64,000 nucleotides of DNA, taken from the NCBI GenBank assembly GCA_030761205.1, contig JAULJL010000032.1, positions 5,771,134-5,835,133 of the forward strand. The letters are read 5' to 3'. Below, piece by piece: positions 33,688 to 46,767 of the stretch. The notes below the pieces were generated by a model, which did no database searches, was not told the origin of the DNA, and saw only the letters and a program-made list of their open reading frames with translations. The DNA comes from Fremontodendron californicum. Taxonomy: Eukaryota > Streptophyta > Magnoliopsida > Malvales > Malvaceae. The position numbers and the translations under genes are program-made. Position 1 is the first letter of the stretch. Every line of letters begins with the position of its first letter.

Positions 33688-36600
33688 TGTAGACACCTAA
33701 TTTTGTCCGGACCACTAAACAGGTATGTTTTCTTCCTATATTGATGTTTTCGAGTGTAAAAAGATTTTTTCATCCTGCAGGTGGTACTCTGAGACTTAGT
33801 TTAAGAGGACGAGCATAAAAAGTCAAACTTGAAAAAAAAAGTCAACCCCAAAAAAGTCAACCCCAAACCCCAAAAAGTCAACTACTAAAAAAGTCAACCC
33901 ACTTTCAAAATCAAGATTTTAAGTTCAATTGAAAAATGGTGAAAGAATTTTGATAATCCGAGGTCTACATTGAAAGATATGGAGTTCGAAAGTTGGGATT
34001 TGGAAATTCAGGAGAAAGGAAACCAAAATCCGAGAAATTTGGGGAAAAGTGCTTAAACGATCAAATTGGTCGAAATTGAAGGTTCCAAATGAAAGATAAG
34101 CACTAACTACGGGTAATGGAGAAGTCACTTGCAAGAAAAATCGAAAGAAAAGTCAATCTGGGAGAAAACTGAGAATTAGGGTTTTTAGTGGATTTTGGTG
34201 AAATCGGGAAGAATCACAGAAATGGCCCGACTTGGTAAGACCAAAGCCCCCAATGGATGAATAATGATTAAAAAGGATAGCCCAAGGCTCAGATTGAAGA
34301 AAATCTGAAAATCGAACTTGTTTTGAGCAAAACCGGGGTTCGGAGGCAAAAGGGCAAAATTGGAAAATTTGGGAAAAAAAGCAAATGGACTCCAAAAATT
34401 CTGAATATTTGTCAATCTCATTCTTAAATCATTTGAAAGAGATTGGCGAAAGAAAACCTTGATTAGGAGTTCGTTTGCAAAATGGGCAAATCCCGGGCTT
34501 CTTATGCAGTAATTCAAAAAGGAAAATCCCGAAAAAATAGCAAATGATCTCCAAATCTTTTGAAATTTTGCAGATCTCATTTTGAAATTATTTGGAAGAG
34601 ATTGGCGAAATAAAATCTTGATTCGGAGTTCGTTTGCAAAATGGCCAAATCCCGGGCTTTTTATGCAGTAATTCAAAAAGGAAAATCCCGGAAAAATAGT
34701 AAATGAGCTCCAAATATTTTGAAATTTAGAAGATATCAATTTTAAATTGTTTGGAAGATATTGGTGAAATAAAATCTTGATTCGGAGTTCGTTTGTAAAA
34801 TGGCCAAATCCCGGGCCTCCTATGCAATAATTCGAGAAGATAAATCCCGAAACAATAGCAAATGGACTCCAAAAATTCTGAAATTTTGCAAATCTCACTT
34901 TTAAATTATTTGGAAGAGATTGGAAAAAGAAAATCTTGATTCGGAGTTCATTTACAAAATGGCCAAATCCCGGGCCTCCTATGTAGTAAATCAAGCCGAC
35001 AAATCTCGAAAAAATACCAAATGAGCTCCAAAAATTATGAAAACTTCCAGATCACATTTTTAAATTATTTGGAAGATATTGGTGAAGAAAAATCTTGATT
35101 TGGAGCTCGTTTAAAAAATGGTAAAATGTAGGGGCATAAAAGGGCATTTTTGGAAGAAAAAATCCAAATAAATAGCAAACGGACTCGGATAATTTTGAAA
35201 ACTTCCAGAACTCAATATTTTATTATTTTGGAAGTATTAAAAAAATAAAAATTGAATTTGGAGTCCGTTTGATATTTATTTGCATCCGGGGGCAAAACGG
35301 TCATTTCACCCAAGCAACCGAAAAGGGCTTCTTTGGGCCTTTCAAAAAATCAGAGCTGGGCTGGAAAAGAGAAGTGTTGGCCTGCCCAAGCCCAAAGGAA
35401 GGAGGAAGCTTCTGATTTTTCAATCAAATGGCTAAAAATCAAGAGTTAGTTAGAGATTCTCTTTGATCAAGCCATGGTGATTAAGCCACATAGGCCAAGA
35501 GAGATGTCAACATTATTCTTTAACAGCTGTAATTTGAGAGAGCTGAGATGCTAATCTAAAGGTAGTAATTTCATGATTTTTCACCTTGAATTATTAGCCA
35601 TTTGATGGAAAATTGGTTACACAAAAAATGACAACATCCTAGGGGAGGAGAGAGGTAAAATTCTGCCAACACTAAGGGGAGGTCAGAATTTCGAATTTTG
35701 AACTTCATTTTGGCTGATTTCTCTTGGTTTTTCTTAGTTTTTTTCTTCTTGGTTGAGAGCAAAAAAGAAAAGTTTAGAAAAAAAAAAAAGTTTGAAGAGA
35801 TAAAGCTTGAAAGATAGCTTCTTGAGGTTGCTCTTGAGCACCAACTCTTGCACTTTCTTGATTTTCTATTCTTGTTTTTGCTATTTTGATTTCTATTTGG
35901 TGAGTTTCAATTTTCAATAAATGTTTTTTTATTGTTCTTTTAAGTTCTTCCTTCATCTTTTTCTTAAGTATATTTTTTACATTTTATTTTTACAATAAAC
36001 TCACCATGGCCAAATAGCCTACATTATTTATTTAAGTTGCTGTTTTGGGTTCATTTTACCATATTGTTTATGTTATTTTCTTTGATTTTGATGTTTTAAA
36101 TGTTATGTTACTTCATATTCTTGAGTTATATTTTAATTTGCTTGCTTTGTTTGTTGCCATTTATGTCTTAGATATCATGTTTTTGCATTTTTAATTTTCT
36201 GTTTTCATGTTGTTTAAATTTGAGCATGTTTTAGATTTAGTATATCAAGTGTTTGTGAAAATGCTTGTGTGGTCTTTGCATGATTTTTGTTTCATATCTT
36301 AGTTGAACATGTTTTAGATTTAGTATATTAAGTGTTTGTGAAAATGCTTGTGTGATTTTTGCATGATTTAAGTGTTATATTTTAGTTGAGCATGTTAGTA
36401 TACCAAGTGTTTGTGAAAATGCCATGCTTGTTGGAGCTTGAGGCCATTTGGCTACTCCATGTGTTTTGCATTGTGTGATTGCATTTTTGTCATGTTAGTT
36501 GGTAGGTTTTGGCATTTGCATATCATTTGATTTAGTTTTGCATGCTAGTATGCCAAGTGTTTGTGAAAATGACATGTTTGCTTGTTACATTATGCTATTA

Positions 36601-39078
36601 GGCCCTCTTGGAATTTTTGCATTTTTTGTGCATTCTTGCCATGTTAGTTGATAGGTTAGAATTTGCATGATATTTGATTGAGTTTTTGGATTAAGCATGC
36701 TTTGTGTTTGTGAAAATGCCATGCATATTTTAGTTATTAAGCTAGGTTTATTTGCCATGCATGTTCATGCATTTTAGGTCTAGGTTGCATTAAATATCAT
36801 GCAAGTTCATTTAGGTCCAGGTCACTTTATGAATGCCATGCATTTTTTCATGACATTTAGGTTTAAATCCATGCATTTCATGCATTATGTTTGCTGCATT
36901 GTTTCATGCATTTCATGTTCATGCCACTTGAATAATGACTTGAGCCAATTAATGTTTCAAAGTCATGCTCTCTTGAGCACACTTGTGGAAAATTAAGTTT
37001 GTCAAGTTGATTGTTCTACCTTTGTGATTTTTTTTTTTTACTTAGCTAATTTTTATCTAACTTTCAAAAAGTCCTAGCTACTGTTTGCAAGTCATTTTAT
37101 GAGCTTCAAATATTTTTACTTTGATTTTTAAATGATTTTACCAAAGCCATCAGAAATTTTGGCAAAGCAGTTTTTTCTTTTCAACCAAAACTCGTACATC
37201 TCTGATTTTTCTGGGAATTCATCTTTAATCAGAAAATTAATCCTATTTTTTTCCGTGTATTTTTACATGTCCTGAGTCTCCAGTATTATTTTCAGAATTT
37301 TTTGAATTTTTAAAAATAGGATAAAAAATCGTGGCTTAAAACTGGACAGTGGAGTCAGAATTGAATTTAAAGAAAAATCATTTTTCTGTTTTGGTTAAGT
37401 TACTTAGAGTGGGCTGATTAGGAGGGTTAGCTACTGACTTAGGGTAGTTTCTAAGCCTTTTTAAACTGTAAAAATGGTTTTTCAAGTCTCGGGTTAAGGG
37501 TAGTCAAGTACGGATTTTTTAAGCTTAGGAAATTAGAGCCATTTAAAAAAAGATTTAGCCCAGTTTTTATTTTTAATTCAAGCTTTTCAAAATTGTTTTC
37601 AAACAATCACAAAGTATTTGGTTTTAGAATATTTAATTTGACATATTTTCCTAAGGTAGCCGGATATCTTTTTAGATATACGGATTTCCTTAATTAAAGG
37701 AAAAAATACATTTCATGCATTGTATTTTTCATATTCATGCATTTTATATAATATGAGATTCATGCTATAATAATTCCTATGATATTTTTGTTATTTTGAT
37801 TTATATTTTTTGATGTTACATGGTTTATTATATGGTTTTGAATATTTCATGATATCCTATGCTTTTATTTAGTTATTTTTATTTAGCATATACTATGTTC
37901 ATGCATTATTATTTTTATTTTCATGCATATTATATGATAGCATTATTTTATTCCATGTCATTTATATCATATGCCATATCATTCATATTTGTCATGTCAT
38001 TTAAATTATTTCATTTCATTTAGGATATATTATGTCATCTAGAATATTTTATTTCATTTTGATTATATCATATGACTTAGGATATTGCATTTCATGTAGA
38101 ATATATTATATTACCTAGGTCATTTCATTTCATTTAGGATATATTATGTCATCTAGAATATTTTATTTCATTTAGATTATATCATATGACTTAGGATATT
38201 GCATTTCATATAGAATGTATTATGTTACATAGGTCATTTAATTTCATTTAGAATATCTTATATAACTTAGGATATTCCATTTCATTTAGAATATGCTAAG
38301 GCATTCAAATCATGTCATGTCATTTAGGTTGCATTATATTATTTAGATTTTGCTATGTCATTTTATTTATGTCATGCATATACATATTCATTTCTTTTAA
38401 ATGTTTTCAAAAAAGATAATGGTTTTCAATAAAATAAAGATATTCCCGAGTTAAAATAATTCATGAGTTCTCTGCCGGGTTTGCTGGGGAGGATATCATC
38501 AATTATTATTAATAACGGAATATCTTCTTTAAAAAGAGAATGATTCGGAAAATTTTCCAAAATTTCTATATTTTGCCACGTTTGTTGGGGAATATAGGAA
38601 AATTTTGAATTTATAAATTCCAGATCATTTTCAATAAAAAATGGAATTATTTTTCTTTAAATTGGGAATTAACTTGAAATACTAAATTTAAAACCAATTT
38701 TTACCGAGACTTGAGATAACACACGATTAATAAGGTACCAATTTATACGGGTGTTGTGGGGGTGCTAATCCTTCCCCACACGTAACCGACTCCCGAACCC
38801 GTTTCTTTGATTTCTCTGGTTTAAAACGCAGACTTGAAAATTGGTTTTCAAAATGTTTTAATTAAGTTTTAAAATATTTTATAAAACCGGTTTTAATAGG
38901 TGGCTGATCACACCTAGCTAAAAAAGATTGGTGGCGACTCTATGTCTTTTTTAAGGTCATTTTCAAAACCTTCATTTTTTAGAGGAATTAAGTCGACTTT
39001 TTCTCGGTTTTTTTTATTGTCACGCTTAACGAATAATAAAGTCTTGCGATGAGACTCGTTATTTTTTAGGTTGCGACA
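33688..39078 (+). mobile_element. 5' LTR of the sense element (LTR B)
   Basis: TGTAGACACC...GGTTGCGACA ends. It has the W-box array (33821-33900), the tandem block of about 159 bp (about 34400-35200), the CATTTCATTTAGGATATATT tract (about 38000-38290), the GC-richer island (about 38745-38800) and TGGCGACTC (38932-38940). Transcription of the element should start within this LTR; I could not place the start site. Confidence 0.93.
33821..33900 (+). promoter_or_regulatory. W-box array in LTR B
   Basis: Five AGTCAA cores lie 133 bp inside the LTR, in A-rich context. One AACCCC spacer has been altered to CCCCAAACCCC compared with LTR C. Confidence 0.6.
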
Positions 39079-39080
39079 GC

Positions 39081-39100
39081 TTGGCGACTCCACTAGGGAC
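39081..39100 (+). other. Primer-binding site of the sense element
   Basis: TTGGCGACTCCACTAGGGAC begins two bases after the LTR end. The TGGCGACTCCACT form is the kind reported as complementary to the 3' end of a tRNA-Arg for Ogre elements. The tRNA assignment is from memory and should be checked. Confidence 0.75.
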
Positions 39101-40668
39101 TATTAGAGAGTCAGGCCTAGAATTAGTCGTGTGTTATCAAAGTCTCGATTTTGTTGGTTTAATTGGTATTTAATTTTAATTCCCGCATTTTGTTTAAATT
39201 AGGAGAATTTTGAAAATAATAAAATATTTTTAAATATGTTCATACTCATGTGCATGCATTTTATTATTGTTCTCTAGTTATTTACGGTTGTATATTATAA
39301 TTGCTTGTTGGTTAATGCGTTACACTATTCTTGAATGTTTTAATTGCTAGGGCATTTAGAATAAGGTTTGTAGAATAGGTGGTGAAAAGTTTGTTGTTCC
39401 TCCACACACACCACACGTGCATTTTCATATCATGAGTCTTATACCCGGGTTCCATCCTTTTTGGTGGGAGCAAAGTAACTAAGCCTTCGTGATTAACAAT
39501 CCGCATGGGTTAGTGAAACACTTCCGGAGTACTAAATTACCTAAGCCTTCGTGATTAACAATCCGCATGGGCTAGGGAAACAGACTCTAACGAATTGAAC
39601 TCGCTTTTATCGGGGTGCCTTACTAGCCTTCACCGGCGACAGTGAGGAGCAATTCGGGGCCTTTAGAACCGATTCACCTTCATATAGTGAACCTAGGCGA
39701 AGCCATGCCGGATTTCCGTTAGATATACCGAAAATAGGAACACATGGAGGGACATTTCTAAACCTTTTGTTACTTATTTTACACTCTGAATAAGTTTTGT
39801 AGATCAGGCAACGATGTACGTACATCGCCCGTAATAAATGTGATACTCCGCCTCGAAGGCATCGTGATGCCTAAATAAGCAGATATTGTTGGGGCAGATG
39901 TTCATTAGCTGTTTTAAAAAAAAAAATCCTTTTTCAAGCATTTTTGCATTTTGCACATTTCATGCATGTGTGAATAGAGCATGTACATTTTTGGTTGTAT
40001 TATTGATCTCATTCTTTGCAATAAACAGTTGGTAATTTCATTTGATGATTTCATAAAACCGATAGTCTCACATGAACATTTGAACATTGTACCATAGTAG
40101 GATCCACTACCCCGAAATTCTTTTGAAAATAATATGGTTGGTTTTTCATAGAAAAAAACATGTTTAAAAAAAAAAATCATAAATTTGGAGGCAAATCTTG
40201 CATAATGAGATTTTTTGAATAATCAAGATTTAGGTCCCACCAATTTCGTGTAATCATTGGTTTCTTTATTTGTATCATTTTGACATCGTGTTACAGTCAT
40301 AACATGCATGATTATTCATTGTAGAATACATTTGTGATATAAATGGTCATTCTTTGTACCTACCTTTGTAGTAATTCATTTATTCTTAGCATGTATCATT
40401 TTGACATCATAGCATGCATGGTCATTCATTGTAGAACACATTTACGACATGCATAGTCATTATTTGTATATACCTGTGCATCAATTTTTTTTAATGCATC
40501 ATGTTGGCATTAGATTGCATCCATAGCATACATAGTCATCATAATTTCTCTGTATATGTTCATGCATTAACCATCAGTATATTCATGCACATAGGAATAG
40601 AGCATGTACATTCATAATTGTATTCTTAATCTCATGACATTTTCATTTGCATGAAAGGGGTTCGAGAT
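39101..40668 (+). other. 5' leader of the sense element
   Basis: Non-coding leader between primer-binding site and first ORF. It holds a direct duplication of about 45 bp (CTAAGCCTTCGTGATTAACA near 39479 and 39540), a 16-bp perfect palindrome CGATGTACGTACATCG (39812-39827), and a hairpin AGGCATC-GT-GATGCCT (39857-39872). From about 40260 it has degenerate CATGCATAGTCATTC-like repeats that reappear before the second gag ORF (41880-42520). Structured leaders commonly carry dimerisation and packaging signals; that role is inferred. Confidence 0.6.
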
Positions 40669-40675
40669 ATGAGGA

Positions 40676-41602
40676 ATGAATCGAAGGAACGATTGGGTGT
40701 TTTGGAACACAATCAAGAGGAATGTAGACATGAAATCCGGCCAGATGAAGGAACAACTTGCCAAATTGCTGAAAATGGTTGAGGATATGGGTAAGAGTAA
40801 AGAGGAACTTTCTCATGGCTCTGTATCGTCTTCGGATCAACCAAAACCATTAGGTCCAGAACATACAATCCTTTCTGGATCCTTCACTTGTCAATGCCAC
40901 AAAGGTTGCAATCCTGATGAAATTATGGACAAAATCATGAAAATTATTAAACCTGAGAGCCCGATACCAAAGATAGAAACCTCAGATCCTGTACCATATC
41001 TGCAAACTGTTCTAGGTCCAAACCAGTATCCCCACCCTACTATGGTCCAATCGTCCATTGGGATGACCACTACGGGATTCCTGAATCCCACTCCATCACC
41101 ACCAACTGCCAGTTCATACTATTTTCCTCATCAATCACCTTATCCAGTATCTAGGATAGGAACCTCGAGCTATGTACAACCTCCAAAGGCCCCGTGTCCA
41201 AATCCACACCCTTACCATGCTGTTCCACCACATCTCCATGTAAACACTCCGGTTCGAACCTTAGTGCCACCACCAAGTGCCCCAACTCCTAGGCCATGTG
41301 TGACTAAGAAACGATCCCAGAATAAGACCCAAATGCATTTTGATCCCATTCCAATTAGCTACCAAGAGCTCCTCCCTATACTGATCCAAAATCACATGGT
41401 TGTCTGTGTCCCATTGAAACCCCTGTTACCACCATATCCAAGGTGGTATAATCCAAATGAAAGATGTGATTATCACTGTGGAATTGTTGGCCATAGCATC
41501 GAAGATTGTATAGCAGTCAAAAGGAAAGTCCAAACTCTCATAGATGCCAAGTGGTTGGATCCAACGACACTGATTGATAAAGGACTGGGAAAACGCCATT
41601 AG
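40676..41602 (+). CDS. Upstream gag-derived ORF with zinc knuckle but no capsid core
   Basis: An intact 308-codon ORF. The N-terminus (about residues 18-46) is helix-forming and charged (KSGQMKEQLAKLLKMVEDMG). About residues 90-225 are Pro/Tyr/Thr-rich and probably disordered. The C-terminus has DPIPISYQELLPILIQNH, YPRWYNPNERCDYHCGIVGH and a CxxHCGxxGHSxExC knuckle at residues 264-278, the same layout as the end of the true gag that follows. The capsid core found in that gag is absent. An ATG at 40669 in another frame (RLGVLEHNQEECRHE) resembles a gag start, so a frameshift may have moved the N-terminus. Ogre elements also carry an ORF upstream of gag; whether this one corresponds is not known to me. 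Confidence 0.75.
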   Translation: MNRRNDWVFWNTIKRNVDMKSGQMKEQLAKLLKMVEDMGKSKEELSHGSVSSSDQPKPLGPEHTILSGSFTCQCHKGCNPDEIMDKIMKIIKPESPIPKIETSDPVPYLQTVLGPNQYPHPTMVQSSIGMTTTGFLNPTPSPPTASSYYFPHQSPYPVSRIGTSSYVQPPKAPCPNPHPYHAVPPHLHVNTPVRTLVPPPSAPTPRPCVTKKRSQNKTQMHFDPIPISYQELLPILIQNHMVVCVPLKPLLPPYPRWYNPNERCDYHCGIVGHSIEDCIAVKRKVQTLIDAKWLDPTTLIDKGLGKRH

Positions 41603-42531
41603 GAATGGGAGATTTACAGCATTGAGGTGGAAAGACTTCGGTCTTATATGATGTAATAGGATTTCACTTTTTCAGTAGCCGGCTCTTATAGCCTTAGGAT
41701 GCTAGGAAGAATAAAGTTCTTGTAAAAGACAGTTTTAACTACTGCTCAAATTTTGTAAAACATGGTTTATACCATTGTGAACATTGATATGGGAATGAAT
41801 TGGCTATGCTTCAAATTTATGAGATGTTGATGATTAAGTTCCTCCGATTCTTATTTCCTCCGTGATATCTTCCCCTTTGCATTTTGCATCTGATCAATTA
41901 TTTGTCAGGTTGCATTCATACATTCATAATTAGCATGATTTTTTCTGTATATATCCATGCATTAATTTGCTTATTCTTTACATGCACATGTTGACTTTGG
42001 GTTGCATTCATAACAAACATAGTCAGCATGATTTCTTTGTATATGTTCATGTATTAATTTGCTTATTACATACATCATGTTAGCATTAGGTCGCATTCAT
42101 GGCACACATGGTTAGCATGATTTTCTTTGTATATACTCTGTATCAATCATTCATTATTTGCATATATCATAATTGACACCGTGTTGCATTCATAGTGTAT
42201 ATGATCATTCATTGGGAAACATGCTAAAATGCACATGATCAGTCATTGCATATATCCATGTGTTGATTTGTTTATTCTTTGCTTGCAACATGTTGGCATT
42301 GTGATTGCATTTATTACATATATGGTCAACATGTTTCCATTGTACATGTCCATACATCATATTGTTTAGGCTTCACATGTATCAAATTGCATTCATAGCT
42401 CATTCATCATGACATACATTTGGGGGAAATAAAATAGAAGTTGGCTTGGCTTTAGGAGTCTTTGAAAGAATTTCCATTTCAAATCATAATCAAAAGAAGT
42501 ACTAAGTACACTTTTAATATAGGCTGGTGCT
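41603..42531 (+). other. Spacer between the two gag-type ORFs
   Basis: Non-coding. From about 41880 it is a degenerate series of GTTGCATTCATA, CATGTTGGCATT and TTTGTATATGTTCATG words matching the leader segment before the upstream ORF (about 40260-40650), as expected if leader plus gag was duplicated in tandem. Confidence 0.6.
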
Positions 42532-43990
42532 ATGGAGGATGAACAAGTTGCCCGAATGGAAAAAAATGGAAAGGGAACAGAAAGAATTACGAGAACAGCT
42601 AGCAAAGTCTCAAGCAGAATCTAAGGATCAGATGACTAAATTGATGGAGCTGATGTCTGCCGTAATCAAGGGAAAAGGATACACCGAAAACTTTGTCGCC
42701 AGAGAAGGGTTAGAGGCACAAAAAGGCCAGGATGAGGTCGTAATAAGTGATGCCCAGAACACTGTTAACCCCGTCAATGTCCTAAACTCAGATGATCCAG
42801 CTGAACAGGCAAAGTTGAAAAGGGTTGCAGTAAATGAGGTTGAGTTGGCAGATTCCCAAGGGAAATATCAGTTGCTAGATGAAAGGCTCCGGGTAGTAGA
42901 AAATACAGATGTATTTGGGAGTTTAGATGTGAAAGAACGATGTTTGGTCTTCGATTTAGTCATTCCTCCTAAGTTCAAGATTCCTGACTTTGTGAAATAT
43001 GACGGGACGACTGATCCATCAGCCCACATCACTATGTTCTGCTGGAAGATGACAAGTCATATAGATAATGATAAGCTTTTGATTCACTGCTTTCAGGATA
43101 GCCTCAACGGATCCGCAATTAGGTGGTATAGTTAGTTGAGCAAGGATCAGATTCGCTCTTGGAATGACCTGGCTAGGGTTTTTCTAAACCAGTACAAGCA
43201 TATGACCGACATGGCGCCTGACCGTCTCACCTTGCAAAATATGAAGAAAATAGCTACTAAGAGCTTCAAAGAATATGCGCAACGGTGGATGAGCCTGACC
43301 GTCCAAGTACAACCGCCCTTAACTCAGAAGGAAACCACTGTCATTTTTATGGATACACTGCAGGCCCCGTACTATGATATACTTGTCGGCAACACCACGA
43401 AGAATTTTTCAGACATGGTAATTTCAGGGGAGATGATTGAGAATGCTATCAAAGATGGGAAAATTGAAGGAGAAAGAACATTCAATACCAAGAAAAAGGG
43501 GGCATCTGAAAAGAAAAAGGAAGATACCCAAGTCGTGGAAGACTTTGCCCCACCTCCCCAATTCTCCTCGTATCAGCCATTTTACTCTACCTTGAACAAT
43601 GTCTCTCAAGGTTTTTATCCCTATCAACCAATGACTGCAACTACACCAGGATTTACATCTGTCTATCAATCGAACACCCTTGGGAATAATCGAAGGGGGC
43701 ATAGAAAGCGAAAAAGAAATCAGGTTGACCCGATTCCTGTGACATACAGTGAGCTACTACCTCAACTGATCCAGAATCACCTTGTAACACCCATGCAATT
43801 AGAGCCTTTGAAGCCCCCTTACCCGAGTTGGTATGATGCTAATGAGTGATGTGGTTATCATTCTGGCAATCAAGGTCACTCAACAGAGAACTGCCCCGCT
43901 TTGAAGTACAAGGTCAGGGATCTCATCAAGGCTGGTTCGATAAGTTTTGAAGATGGGAAAGCCAAGTGTCATAAGAAACATTGTGCATGA
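42532..43990 (+). pseudogene. gag: gag polyprotein of the sense element, broken by two stops and a frameshift
   Basis: The gag protein forms the particle that packages element RNA. The likely start is ATG 42532 (MEDEQVARMEK), with a one-base slip in the A-run at about 42557-42563. The frame then continues as EREQKELREQLAKSQAE and a capsid core: IPPKFKIPDFVKYDGTTDPS, HITMFCWKM, SLNGSAIRWYS. An in-frame TAG (43133-43135) interrupts the usual RWY-x-L motif; the frame resumes LSKDQIRSWNDLARVFLNQY, MAPDRLTLQNM and a basic Pro-rich tail, then DPIPVTYSELLPQLIQNH. A TGA (43847-43849) replaces the Arg before the knuckle CGYHSGNQGHSTENC (43850-43894). The frame ends at 43990 with no fused protease. The TAG and TGA are each one C-to-T change from CAG and CGA, fitting methylation decay. 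Confidence 0.88.
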
Positions 43991-44790
43991 TCATATTAGG
44001 TTTTTGACGCATGTAGTTCTATACACTATGATGATGAAAGCACTTGTCTCATGTTAACATCTACATGAATTAAATGAATTTTGAATTTTAAATGCTTTGT
44101 GTTTGTTGTGTTTTAACAATAACTTAAATTTGCAAAAACAAGCATTAATGAAGTTTTAATAATGGATAGTCTCAAGAAGATTGATGATCAGTGTTACAAA
44201 TGACCCAACACCCTTCTCCCTCTTTTTTGGGTTTTCTCTATGCCTAAACTTTGAATCAAGAACACTTGAAAGACCTAATGCTTCAAGGAATATGAATGAT
44301 TGAACTTCATAAAACCATTGTCATCACAGAATAAGGAAAAACGTAGATCTTAGTCTAGGCTATGAACAAAGGAACGAACTTTTTGAAAATTTTCAAATTC
44401 CTTGAAATTCAAACAAATGAGACATTCTTTCAAGAATCTAGATTTTGATAATTTGGTGTGTGTCAAGATTGTGCTAAAACCATTCATGACCTTTCCCAAT
44501 GACCACAAACACTAATTGCCCAAACATCACTTCATGATTGACACCCTCGGGCACAATGATTAAAATAGATTATCCCTTGTCCCAGAGAAAACCTGTTTTT
44601 GGGTCATATTTTCCTTGTCTCTTCAAAGAATTCAGATTTGAAATTCAGCCTTTTCAATTTAGACCTAGACTTGCTATGTTCCTCGTTGATACAAATTCTC
44701 ATGGTTAATCAAATTGGGGCATCATATGTGGAAATGATGGATACATGGTGAATAAGGATGGACTAAACGCATGAATCAGTGGGGCATGCG
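43991..44790 (+). other. Non-coding segment where pol would be expected
   Basis: No motif of protease, reverse transcriptase, RNase H or integrase is seen in any frame. The boundary at about 44790 is set by similarity of what follows (GAATTCGGACAATTCCAAAG, ATTGCTTTTCAATATGAATA) to the sequence just after the integrase stop in the antisense element (reverse complement of about 57110-56890). Confidence 0.65.
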
Positions 44791-46767
44791 ATGAAAAATG
44801 AAAAAATGAGAAATTTGTAATATCATGCATATGAGAATTCGGACAATTCCAAAGTGCAAAATGAAATTCTGAATATCTATTTCCCCCGGGGATTGCTTTT
44901 CAATATGAATATTTGTGCTTGACATGAGAAATGGCCATCTTTCATATCCCTTTCGCATAAAAAAGAAATTATCCATAGTCACCCCTTTTGAGCCAAAAAA
45001 ATTCTTTCTTCTTTGAACCCTGATCAAGGATCACCTTCTACACTAGGGGGCAAATGCAAGGAAAGATCTTTTTAAAGATCATTGACAAATGAGTCCTAGC
45101 TCAAAGATAGATACAAAGAAAATGGAACCCCGAATAAATACGGGCGCACTCTGTCAAAGAAAAAAGAAGAGGAAAAGATGGTGAAATGAAAGCCAAGAAA
45201 AACAAAAGAAAAAAAAGGTGTGGCAAATTGAAAGCCAAAAGCAATGAGGAAAAAGAGCAATGTCAAAAGGAAAGAAATGTCCAAGAAGGGACAAATGCTT
45301 CAAAGAGAATCCTCCTCAAGAAATGATCCTTGATCTGATTACCCTCAAACACATATTTTGGGCCTATTTATCCTTTCTTTCTGAACCCTAAGCCATGGCC
45401 TACATTACGTGCTTTAAAAGTCCATTTTGATCAAGCATGAATATTTAATTTGAAAGGTTTTTCCTCAGATTTTATCCTATCTCATCGAATTATCATTTCA
45501 CTAAGGAAGAATTTAGAATTCTCAAGTGTATGGTAAAAATAAAAAATAAAAAGTATGGAAAGAATTGGACTCTAGGGTGAAAACCCAAAAATGGGCGGTC
45601 TAGAGTAAAATGAAAATTTTTGATGCCATCTATGAAAGTGCCGATACCACAAAAAGAGGAGGTCATCTTAAAGGAGTGGTCATCGAGGAACATCTAGGAA
45701 TTCTTGAACCCCCAAATTGCCAACTCTCATTCAGAGGATTGTCTTCAAAAAACTGAAACTTTTTCTCCAAGATTAAACTTTTCGGTTTGAACATCCCGGC
45801 CAATCTTGACGCTTGTCAAAATGCCTTGATATGGAAACTAAAAGAATGTTGAATTTGTTTGGTTCTCAATGAATTCATGATTTATAAAACCTGTTCCATT
45901 TGTGAGCCTAGAAGGGATATACATTTTTGTCATGAAGTTTTCCTGGAAAAGCCAGAATCTTGTTATACTAAGCCTTACCTATCCCAGTTGAAAAAAAACC
46001 CAGATGGACACTTGGAGAAATTTCTAACAATGATCATCAGTCTTCAAAAGATTTGTACATCACACATTGTGGGGTTAATATATTTTTTGTTCAGAAGTTT
46101 TCAAAATAAGAAAACAAATAAAGATATTTTTTGAAATACCCATTTTGATGTTGACATGTGACAAGGATTTTTTCTAACCCAAAGGTATAGAACTGCTAGG
46201 ATAGGTCCTGACTTCCAGATTTGAGAAGAAGATATCGAACCCAGTTCAGACCTCTGTTGATGAAAGTTTGAAAACTGTTGGGGCAAAGAGAATAGCCAAA
46301 ATGAATTGAAGATATACTCTGATTTGAAGAGGAAAAATGAATTTGAAAGGCTAAGCCAAAGTCTAGAAAAACAACCGGGGGCATTTGCATCAGTCATGAG
46401 CACTCATCTCTTTATCGAGCTTTTGCATCTGCAAAGTGTCGGCAAGAATTTGCATCATTCATGGGTATTTGCATTGGCATTATTCCATAAGCATCTGCAT
46501 TTTACATTTACATTCTTCATGGAATTTGCATTTGTGTCATCTCAAGCAATTGCAACATTTCTAGAATCATTGCATTTTCATTATTGTGTGGTAATTGTAG
46601 TTATACCATTCATAAACCAGTTACATGAACACAATTAGTAGGGGCATCTGCATCATGAAACATGGGCATCAATCCAGGCCATTTGCATTTGCACTAAGAA
46701 ATATTTTACATTTGCACCATGAAGCATAAGCACCTTGTTAAAAGACATGTGCATCTGCATCATTTCT
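44791..46767 (+). other. 3' UTR, conserved non-coding part
   Basis: It matches, in order, the segment between pol and the arrays of the antisense element, for example GCTTTAAAAGTCCATTTTGA near 45410 against the reverse complement near 56640. From about 46380 it is rich in GCATTTGCATC words. The small ORFs (45859-46134, 46306-46638) show no recognisable motif. Confidence 0.6.

Noticed and set aside
43424..43702. 92-codon minus-strand ORF
   Set aside because: Shadow of gag on the opposite strand.
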